Positions 11,992 through 21,066 of a DNA stretch of 64,000 bases are shown piece after piece. The stretch lies in NCBI RefSeq assembly GCF_016801865.2, contig NC_068939.1, positions 43,067,114-43,131,113 on the forward strand. The letters are read 5' to 3'. This DNA comes from Culex pipiens pallens (lineage: Eukaryota > Arthropoda > Insecta > Diptera > Culicidae). The first letter of the stretch is position 1. Each line of letters opens with the position of its first letter. Below the pieces are notes generated by a model. That model worked only from the letters and a program-made list of their open reading frames with translations, did not search any database and was not told the DNA's origin. The translations under genes and the position numbers were made by a program.

Positions 11992-12435
11992 ATGGGATAA
12001 ACGAGAAGAATTATTTTTTCTAAATTCCATAAAAATAATTTTAAGAGTCAACTAGTCGAAGCAACAAAAATGTCAATGGTGTAATAGGGTTCTTTATATT
12101 TTTAAATTATTGTCTAATTTTACTAGAATACGAGCTTTTATTTGAAAATATCACAAACAGGGATAAGTAAAATGTGTTCATCATGGTATCCTCTATGGCA
12201 CACTTAACCCGCGGCGGTTTGACACGTTTTAGCTTGACACTTTTTAGTTCGGAACCAGTCACCTTGATTCGAATGCTGAAAAGGAATCTATTTAGAATCG
12301 TGGGGAGAATTGAACCCGTCAGTTTTGTTCTAGAAAGCAAAGAAGAAATTTTAAACCACACTTCTCTAAAAAGTGTTGCAAAAAAACCTCGTACATCACA
12401 GTGTTTTTCCTAGAACAAACTTAAGATATTTGCGA

Positions 12436-13442
12436 GGTCTGGTGAAATATTTCCGATGGTTAGTCACTCTTTCGTTTGACACTTTTTCAGTATGTACCCC
12501 GTTGGATGGTCTAAGTCAAACTAAAAAGTGACAAACTGTCACTTTTTTACACGGCGCTTACGCACGCTATCAAAACAAACGTTTGGTAGTGTGTGTGAAC
12601 TCCGTGTAAAAGGGGTGCCAAACTAAAAAGTGACCTCGTTCGTTTGACAACAGTTGGTGTCAAACCATCGGGGTTTGAGTGTATACTCAATTTCGTAAAT
12701 TTAAAATTGACTTTCTCCAAAAGTTGTGAATTTAATTCCTAATCAAACAATGAACAGTGCCTACTGAGTTTTTTCGAAAAATAATTATCACAAATTTCAT
12801 TAAAATTTTAAATCAGTTTCATGTTTCAACAAAACATTTTCATTACTAATAAATTGGATTGGGTTTGAATGGGAATTAAATCCAGAATTTTCAGAGAAAT
12901 TCACTTTTTATTTTTACGAAATTGGGTATATCCCTGCTTATACTAAACCAAAATTAATACTTTTTTATGTAAATTGTTTTCTACGATGTGATTGATTTTA
13001 CTGTTCTCTACAATGTGATTGATTCTAAATTGTTTTAAAATATCATAGTGATATATAGCAGAGGATTAAAAAAGATAATTTTGGGAACCATTTGAGTAAT
13101 AAATAGCTTTTATGCTAGAATTTATATCCGGACAACCTGTTGCTGTATTTTCATGACAAATCATACTAAGAAAAGTTTTTCATTTTATCGTATTTAGAGT
13201 TCCAGCTTGGATTTTGGGGTTGTTTCAAAGAATGCTAGAAATCTGGTCATTTGGCTTGGAAACGTTTTATTTGAGGTGAAATATTGGTCAAATATGTTAT
13301 TTAGAGTCACTTAAAGCATATTCACAAGAAAATTTATGGATATTAACATAAACCCATCTTAAGAAAAATCCAGTAAAATCAACAAAAAAAACTTCAAAAA
13401 CAAAATTGCTCTAGACCATCCAATGAAATATTTCACCAGACC
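12436..13442. mobile_element. 1.0-kb element with terminal inverted repeats
   Basis: The left end reads GGTCTGGTGAAATATTTCCG and the right end is the near-complement ATGAAATATTTCACCAGACC. The interior has TTTGACAC/GTGTCAAA words and no transposase frame. No target duplication was identified. Confidence 0.55.
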
Positions 13443-14009
13443 CCGGAAAATGCCGGGAAAGAGCCCTTCTTGCATGGTGTCAAATAACCGACTTGCCGCA
13501 TATTTTTTCTAAATGTTCTCGGAAAAATACACCATGACATGGTTTCCTTTAGTATGGTTGTAGATGACTTACTGCAGTTTGAACGATTTTTAAAATTTTT
13601 CATAATCAAAACTTACCAGCCCGATCCAAAATTCAATGATCCGACCGGGAATAAATCCCTGAAGTATCTGCCTGTGGGGCAGAAGCCGCGATCGTCAAGC
13701 TACGGAGCCGGGCTGGCTATGAGTAGTCTTGAATGATGTTCCATCATTCGCGCCTTCCATTTCATTAGGGCACATAACTTTTGTAAACAAGAGTGTATCC
13801 CTTCCCCTCAATTGACTAAATGATGATTTTGTAAAATTCAAATAATGGGAATAAAAAAGAGAAAATTCATTCAAAATATGAAATCAAATATTTTTTTACA
13901 CATTTCTTAATGAAGTGCACCGTTTTCGAGTTCAATGCAATTTTAGTTAAAAATTCTCGAAAATTGTTATTTTTTGAAAAGCTGCGAAAATTTCATTTTT
14001 TTTTTCTTT

Positions 14010-15530
14010 TTAAACATTATTGAACGAACAACGGTATGCAAAGATAAAGCCTTTTAATCCTTTACAAACCAATTCCGCCCAAAGGAGGGCTTCACTTGAC
14101 TCTGACAGCTCCGAGAGAGTAGACGTGTGTGACGTGCGCGCTAAAGGCATCGTGCCTCGAGTTGTTTGACGGAAGAGACCTCCGAGACGGATGATTTCCA
14201 ACTCATCCCCGGAAATTGGAAGCGGAAGAAGACCCCTGAGATCACCGGAGCTGTCGTCGGAGAAGGAAAAGTGGAGCAGAATGTGCTCAATAACAACAAG
14301 TTCAGTCCGCTAGCGGAAAACGAAAACAACAACAATGCCAGCCCAGCAGGAGGAGGAGACGCCCCGGCGGTTTCACCACCCGGCCAGTCGGCAGGTAAAC
14401 AAAAGCAACCACCTTTGGTGGTGAAGAACACCACGGATTTTTACAAGCTCGTGGCGATAGTGGAAAGTTGTAAATTTGGTTTCAACCCGATTTACAAACT
14501 AACCCGATTTGGAACCAAGGTGACCTGCTTCTCTGTCAAAGATTTTGACAAGTTGCAAGAGCTCCTCAAGAAGAAGAAAGTGGAATTCTACACCCACGAT
14601 CGCCGGAGCGAACGAAATCATCGGGTGGTTCTTCGTGGTTTACCTGATGAACTAAAACCGGACGAGGTCAAGTACCTGCTGAAGAGGGATCTCAAGCTGG
14701 ACGCGCTGGAGGTGCATGTCATCAAGCGGAAGGAAAAGTCCACCGTGGACGAAACTCCGTACATTGTGGTCTTCCCCAAGGGATACACCAATCTGAAAAA
14801 GCTCTCTGCAATGAAGGTTGTGGCAAGCACTATCATCCGGTGGGAGGCCTACCGGAACAAGCGACCGAACGTGACCTAGTGCAGGAACTGCTTGCAGCTG
14901 GGCCATGGGACCAGGAACTGCCACCTCAAGGGGAGGTGCAACAACTGTGGGGGTCCCCACAAGACGGACGAGTGCAAAGTCCAAGAAGCCGAGCCGAAGC
15001 GGTGTGCCAACTGCTCTGGAGCCCACGAAGCCACGGACCGCAGCTGTCCCAAGCGTGCGGACTTCATCCGGAGGCGCCAGCAGGCGTCGAAACCGAAACC
15101 GCCGGCAAGGAACGCGGAAAAGCAGAGTCCAGCAGTTCCGGCGTTTACGTCGGCGGAGTTCCCTCCGCTGCCGGGCGCAGTTCCGGACGGAAAATCGAAG
15201 GATCGCCTTCGCCCCGCAGGAAAAAGCCAAGGAAGCAGTGGCTCGCGAGACGGTGGAGCCACGAAGGAGGAAGCCGGGGAGGTGCTCTACAGTTCTGCTG
15301 AGCTGTGGGGCATTTTCTCCGAGTACATCGGCAGGTTCAAGACCTATAAGACCCGCTTGGACCAAGTAACCCTGGTCAGTTACATGATCTCCAAGTATGG
15401 AGTTTGAGGAGTTGTTTTTTTTTTTTTTTTGTTTTGTTATATATTAGTTATTTAACGATCCTCGGTCCCAACCTGGTCACAGCACCTAAAAGGACCTAAT
15501 AAAAATAAGTTATGAATAAAAATCGAGTCT
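14010..15530 (+). mobile_element. Jockey-like LINE fragment carrying ORF1 only
   Basis: A GC-rich island contains a gag-like ORF1 (14166-15407) followed by a T-rich stretch and a 3' tail with CTAATAAAAATAAG and GAATAAAAA. A reverse transcriptase ORF2 is absent altogether. Either internal deletion removed it, or this is a non-autonomous ORF1-only family. The 5' edge is approximate. Confidence 0.65.
14166..15407 (+). pseudogene. LINE ORF1 (gag-like, three CCHC knuckles) with one internal stop
   Basis: The frame reads through about 414 codons with a single TAG at 14877-14879, just before the first zinc knuckle. Upstream is an acidic and Asn-rich lead, then a PRE_C2HC-like region (RNHRVVLRGLPDEL...TPYIVVFPKGYTN). 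Downstream are three knuckles: CRNCLQLGHGTRNC, CNNCGGPHKTDEC and CANCSGAHEATDRSC. A Jockey-type C-terminal segment follows, ending SYMISKYGV. Such proteins package element RNA. No ATG starts this frame; an in-frame TAA lies at 14142-14144, so the native start is lost or shifted. Relic of a mobile element, not a host gene. Confidence 0.8.
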
Positions 15531-15542
15531 GGTATGTATGTA

Positions 15543-15883
15543 CCAGACTCGATTATCCGAAGGCCTCGGAAAAATTTCACTTCGGATAATCGAATCACGA
15601 AAACATTTTTTTTTCGTTGTCTAATTTTTGATTGTTGAGCATAGGTTTGACCCCTAAACTACGCTAAAATTATTTAGAATTTTTAAATCCAAGATGGCGG
15701 CCAAAATGGCGGTAATGCAATATTGAAAAAATATGCATTTTATTTTTTAAAAGGCAATCAACAACTCAAATTTGACTAAAATGGGGTCGTAGAACTCTAA
15801 TTTTATGTTAAAAACAAGAAAATGAAAAAAATACGAAAAAAAAATTCGGATAATCGGGGCTCCGGATAATGTAGTGTGGACTG
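15543..15883. mobile_element. pogo-like miniature element, TA-flanked
   Basis: The left end CCAGACTCGATTATCCGAAG and the right end CGGATAATGTAGTGTGGACTG are related inverted repeats with TA outside both. The GATTATCCGA / TCGGATAATCG word recurs inside. A related end, CAGTCCAGACTCGATTATCC, is at 17587. The resemblance to pogo/Tigger termini is from general knowledge. Confidence 0.55.
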
Positions 15884-16550
15884 TAATTTATTTTTATTTT
15901 TCAAGTTTCACTTGTTTTATGTGAGTGCCAATGTTTAAAAAAATGAGTTTTTTTCAGAGGTCAAGTTGGCTGTATTTTGAACTAACATTTCCTTCATATT
16001 AAGAAAAAATAGGTATACATTAATTTTCTGCTCGTTTCATTAAAAATATTTCCATTTTTAAAATGATTTATTTTGACAATGGAAATGCATGGATATATTA
16101 TCTCAAATAGCTATGACGTTCAAAACACGATTGACCCAAAATGCACGTGCGACAAGATAGTACAATCATGACGATATGTTTTTAAAATTCTAAAATGCAG
16201 ATAAAATATTTAAGATAAATACTGGATTGAGCGTTATCATATAATTTTTATCCATCAATCATTTTTGGGTGTCATTGTGCCATTCAACCATCTTCAAACA
16301 TTTTTTCGCATGAAAATTTCCGAAAAATCTAAATTCGTTCAGTGCATGTGAAATTACGATTACCATCAAGCAGTTTCGTTCCCACCCGTAAGTATTCAAA
16401 GGGCATAATTTATATTGGCACAACTACTTATTTCATGCACGCGAGTATCCTTCCGGTAACTGGTCATAATCATTGCATATTGGTAAATAATCCAGCCATT
16501 TCCTAATCACTTGCAAAGTATCTTAAAACATCCATGTGCACTTCTTTCAG

Positions 16551-17307
16551 CACCTCAACCTTCTTAAACTACGCCACCGACACCACCGGCTTTTACCGAC
16601 TATTCCCCGGAATCCGGTCCAAGCCGTGCACCCTGAACTTTCACTTCGTCATTCCATTCTTCCGCGAAATTCTCCTCAACTGGGGCCTCGGATCGTGTGC
16701 ATCGGCCAGTGTCAAACACATGCTGACTGCCTCGAACAACCCAAACCATCCAGCGAACCATGACGGATTCACCTCAAATGCCGTGGTTCTGGTGGTCGGA
16801 GGTGCCGCCGAGTCCTTGCACTGCCGGCCAAACAACTTCCAGCTGGTGCTGAAGAAACGGAAAGGATTCTGCAAGATCGCCCTCGAAACGGGAGCCAGCC
16901 TCGTACCGGTGCTCCACTTTGGTGAGCTGGATCTGTTCGATCAACCGCCAAATCCTCCCGGTTCTCCGCTGCGAAACTTCCAGGAGTGGATCAAAAACAC
17001 AACCGGAATTGCGCCGGCCGCATTTCGGGGCGTTGGATTCTTGCAGAATACCTACGGGATTATTCCGAGGCCAAAGCCGTTGAATGCAGTCAGTGAGTAT
17101 TGCTTGAAGATGCAAACAAGTTCAGATAAAAACACAACTTTGGTTTCAGTTGGACGCCCGATTGAGATGGGTAAGATCGAGAAGCCAACCCAGGCGGATG
17201 TGGATAAGCTGCACGAACGATTCTGCAAAGAGTTGACGGAACTGTTTGAGGAAAACAAGCCGAAATACGTCGAAAATTATAAAAATGTTAAGCTGGTATT
17301 AGAGTGA
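16551..17307 (+). CDS. Acyltransferase terminal module B (DGAT2 family)
   Basis: Two exons, 16551-17092 and 17150-17307, have exactly the lengths (542 and 158) and phases of module A. Spliced to the shared exons they would give a 353-residue enzyme. The acceptor TCTTTCAG sits at 16550. All key motifs are kept: FPGIRSKPC, GGAAESLHCRP, RKGFCKIALETGASLVPV, FGELDLFDQ. The 57-bp intron is a multiple of three and has no stop, so retention would insert 19 residues in frame. From about 16795 onward the DNA is almost identical to module A, while the first part differs more. An AATAAA is at 17392-17397. It may be an alternative terminal module or a gene copy that lost its 5' exons; no start codon of its own is evident. 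Confidence 0.82.
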
Positions 17308-17391
17308 AAGGGTGGAAGGGAGAGAAGAACAACAAAATCTTAAATTCCATTAAAATATGTTTCTTAAGAGTCAACTAGTCGAAAACACATA

Positions 17392-17397
17392 AATAAA
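17392..17397 (+). terminator. Poly(A) signal AATAAA for module B
   Basis: Canonical hexamer 85 bases after the module B stop. The homologous stretch after module A lacks it. Confidence 0.6.
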
Positions 17398-17887
17398 CAT
17401 TCTTTGATGAATGAGGGGTTTATATACTTTTTTTTACATATTTTGGTTGAACAAAATGGTTTTTTTTCTTTTCTTTTTGAAAATATCACAGTCCTTAAAG
17501 TGACAGAAATTCTGATTCTCTTTCATGACCAGTTTTCTTTTTACTAGTCTTGAGTAAAAATCCTAAAACAAAGAAAACGAAACTACAGTCCAGACTCGAT
17601 TATCCTAAGGCTTTGCCAAAATTTCACTTGGATTATCATATCCTAATCGAATGTCGAAAAAAATCGCTAGTTTATTTTTAAGTGTTAAGCTCAAATCGTC
17701 GTTGTCGTGATCTCTTGTCGCACGTGCATTTTGGGCCAAAATGGGTGAAGAACGCCATTTTGTGTAGCTTCAAAATTCAATTTAAATCCTGAGATATTCA
17801 ATAAAAACTTCACTCTCCATATGAAAAAAGTTTTCATAAGTGCGGCAACTGGCCACAGAGGCTTCAGGTGAGAACGCGTTTGACATA

Positions 17888-19820
17888 GAGCAGTTCTCTA
17901 GGATTTCGGTCATTCGATTTTTTTTGTATTTTTTAATCCGACTGAAACTTTTTTGGTGCCTTCGGTATGCCCAAAGAAGCCATTTTGCATCATTAGTTTG
18001 TCCATATAATTTTCCATACAAATTTGGCAGCTGTCCATACAAAAATGATGTATGAAAATTCAAAAATCTGTATCTTTTGAAGGAATTTTTTGATCGATTT
18101 GGTGTCTTCGGCAAAGTTGTAGGTATGGATACGGACTACACTAGAAAAAAAATAATACACGGTAAAAAAAAAATTGGTGATTTTTTTATTTAACTTTTTG
18201 TCACTAAAACTTGATTTACAAAAAAACACTATTTTTAATTTTTTTTATTTTTTGATATGTTTTAGAGGACATAAAATGCCAACTTTTCAGAAATTTCCAG
18301 GTTGTGCAAAAAATCATTGACCGAGTTATGAATTTTTTAATCAATACTGATTTTTTCAAAAAATCGAAATTTTGGTCGTAAAAATTTTTCAACTTCATTT
18401 TTCGATGTAAAATTAAATTTGCAATCAAAAAGTACTTTACTGAAATTTTGATAAAGTGCACCGTTTTCAAGTTATAGCCATATTTAAGTGACTTTTTTGA
18501 AAATAGTCGCAGTTTTTCATTTTTTAAAATTAGTGCACATGTTTGCCCAGTTTTGAAAAAAATATTTTTGAAAAGCTGAGAAAATTCTCTATATTTTGCT
18601 TATTCGGACTTTGTTGATACGACCTTTAGTTGCTGAGATATTGCAATGCAAAGGTTTAAAAACAGGAAAATTGATGATTTCTAAGTCTCACCCAAACAAC
18701 CCACCATTTTCTATCGTCAATATCTTAGCAACTAATGGTCCGATTTTCAATGTTAATATATGAAACATTTGTGAAATTTTCCGATCTTTTCGAAAAAAAT
18801 ATTTTCAAAATTTTCAAATCAAGACTAACATTTCAAAAAGGCCAAACATTCAATATTACGCCCTTTTAAAATGTTAGTCTTGATTTGAAAATTTTGAAAA
18901 TATTTTTTTCGAAAAGATCGGAAAATTTCACAATTGTTTCATATATTAACATTGAAAATCGGACCATTAGTTGCTGAGATATTGACGATAGAAAATGGTG
19001 GGTTGTTTGGGTGAGACTTAGAAATCATCAATTTTCCTGTTTTTAAACCTTTGCATTGCAATATCTCAGCAACTAAAGGTCGTATCAACAAAGTCCGAAT
19101 AAGCAAAATATAGAGAATTTTCTCAGCTTTTCAAAAATATTTTTTTCAAAACTGGGCAAACATGTGCACTAATTTTAAAAAATAAAAAACTGCGACTATT
19201 TTCAAAAAAGTCACTTAAATATGGCTATAACTTGAAAACGGTGCACTTTATCAAAATTTCACTAAAGTACTTTTTGATTGCAAATTTGATTTTACATCGA
19301 AAAATGAAGTTGAAAAATTTTACGACCAAAATTTCGATTTTTTGAAAAAATCAGTATTGATTAAAAAATTCATATCTCGGTCAATGATTTTTTGCACAAC
19401 CTGGAAATTTCTGAAAAGTTGGCATTTTATGTCCTCTAAAACATATCAAAAAATAAAAAAAATTAAAAATAGTGTTTTTTTGTAAATCAAGTTTTAGTGA
19501 TAAAAAGTTAAATAAAAAAATCACCAAATTTTTTTTACCGTGTATTATTTTTTTCCAGTGTAGTCCGTATCCATACCTACAACTTTGCCGAAGACACCAA
19601 ATCGATCAAAAAATTCCTTCAAAAGATACAGATTTTTGAATTTTCATACATCATTTTTGTATGGACAGCTGCCAAATTTGTATGGAAAATTATATGGACA
19701 AACTAATGATGCAAAATGGCTTCTTTGGGCATACCGAAGGCACCAAAAAAGTTTCAGTCGGATTAAAAAATACAAAAATTAAAATTGAAGAAAAAAGACC
19801 GATTTCGTAGAGAATTGCTC
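17888..19820. mobile_element. 1.9-kb near-perfect palindromic element
   Basis: Inverted arms meet near 18845-18870, with little loop. The ends are GAGCAGTTCTCT and AGAGAATTGCTC. The short frame beginning MPKTPNRSKNSFKRYRFLNF is present on opposite strands in the two arms. Relatives occur at 28397-28967 and about 40360-42545. AT-rich interior, no transposase. A transcript through it could fold into a very long double-stranded hairpin. Confidence 0.75.
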
Positions 19821-20027
19821 ATACGTACATGCCCGACTACCGTAAACATTTGTATATATAACTCGAGATTCCGACCACCAAATTCAAAGAAACTTTGGTA
19901 AAATGCACAGAATGATCGACCAAACAAAACTTTGTCTACCAAAAAATTCAGCTAATATAACTTGTAAAATGTTTAATGTAAATTTTACATTTATTGACTA
20001 TTTCAACACAAATCTCCACTCTCACAG

Positions 20028-20793
20028 CACCGGTTGCTTCCTGAGCTTCGCCACCGACTGGACCGGCTTCTGCCACCAGTACCCTGGCATCCGGTCGCGG
20101 GTCGTCACCCTGGACATCCACCTGATCGTGCCGTTCTTCCGCGAGCTGTGCTTCAGCTGGGGCGTCGCCTCCTCGTCGGAAAAGTGCATCGTCAAACTGC
20201 TGCAAGCGCCCAACGACCCCGACCACAAGCTGAACTCCGACGGAAACACCTCCAACGCCGTCGTCATCATCGTGGGCGGTGCGGCCGAATCGCTCAACTG
20301 TCGACCCAACAACTACCAGCTGGTGCTGAAGCGGCGCAAGGGATTCTGCCGGATTGCGCTGCAAACCGGGACGGCACTGGTGCCGGTCATCAACTTTGGC
20401 GAGCTGGACCTGTTCGATCAACCGTCGAATCCGCCCGGATCCCGGCTGCGAACCTGCCAGGAGTGGATGAAGGCCAAAACCGGAATCGCCCCGCCTGCGT
20501 TCATCGGACGTGGCTTCTTCCAGTACAACTATGGACTGATTCCGCGACGCAAGCCGATCAACACAGTTAGTGAGTATAGCTTTAGTCATAACGTATTAAT
20601 TCTGTAATGTTACAAACATGATCTTTTCATTTCAGTTGGAGCTCCCATCGAGGTGGCCCGCGTTGAAACCCCAAGTGCGGAACAAATCGAAGCGCTGCAT
20701 GCCAAGTTCTGTACCGCCCTAGAAGATCTCTTCGAGACCCACAAGAGCTCGTACGTGGAAAACCACGAAAACGTTAAATTAATCGTTGACTAG
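20028..20793 (+). CDS. Acyltransferase terminal module C (DGAT2 family)
   Basis: Two exons, 20028-20569 and 20636-20793, again 542 and 158 bases with the same phases, so splicing to the shared exons also yields 353 residues. The acceptor is CTCACAG at 20027. The sequence is clearly diverged from A and B (CFLSFATDWTGFCHQYPGIRS; HKSSYVENHENVKLIVD at the end) but keeps GGAAESLNCRP and RKGFCRIALQTGTALVPV...FGELDLFDQ. It is markedly more GC-rich than its surroundings. It may differ in substrate preference or expression. The stop lies only 273 bp from the stop of the convergent kynurenine monooxygenase gene. The splice partner is inferred; it could instead be a truncated paralogue. Confidence 0.82.
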
Positions 20794-21066
20794 TAACTAC
20801 AACCAAAAACACGCACCAGCCTCGCCATTCACCCCAAAGAAAAACGCCAAATAACTTCACCTATTACACTCACGATTATTTATTTCTCATAGTAATTGCA
20901 ACGTACAGTCACCGCTGTAGAAATACAACACACTAGTTAAAAAAAATGCGCCGCAAACGTTTGAACATCACTGGTACACGGATATTGCATGATATTTAGC
21001 GTAGCTTAGTTAATTATGTAAAGTAAAGATAAAGCAAAAGTTCTCTAAGTTAGGGAATGTTAAACC
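20794..21066. other. Convergent 3' region shared by two genes
   Basis: Only 273 bp separate the module C stop (+) from the kynurenine monooxygenase stop (-). The minus strand has AATAAA at 20884-20879, so that gene's 3' UTR ends close to module C. No canonical plus-strand AATAAA was found here, so the two 3' ends may overlap. Confidence 0.55.
20879..20884 (-). terminator. Poly(A) signal AATAAA of kynurenine 3-monooxygenase
   Basis: Canonical hexamer on the minus strand, about 185 bases after the TGA at 21069-21067. Confidence 0.55.

Larger units (their letters stand above)
11992..16550. other. Spacer between acyltransferase modules A and B
   Basis: No second copy of exons 1-3 was found here: no start, hydrophobic lead or PHG-motif exon is visible. 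The spacer holds a terminal-inverted-repeat element (12436-13442), a LINE ORF1 relic (about 14010-15530) and a pogo-like miniature element (15543-15883). A donor-like GTAAGTATT at 16389 matches one upstream of module A. Confidence 0.5.
17308..20027. other. Spacer between acyltransferase modules B and C
   Basis: Mostly occupied by one palindromic element (17888-19820). A pogo-like terminus lies at 17587. No duplicate of exons 1-3 is visible. Confidence 0.55.

Noticed and set aside
14652..15365. Long minus-strand frame (237 codons) in the GC-rich island
   Set aside because: It is the shadow of LINE ORF1; the plus strand shows the CCHC knuckles and PRE_C2HC motif.
19948..20589. 213-codon minus-strand frame opposite module C
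   Set aside because: Shadow of the GC-rich acyltransferase exon; the product has no family resemblance.
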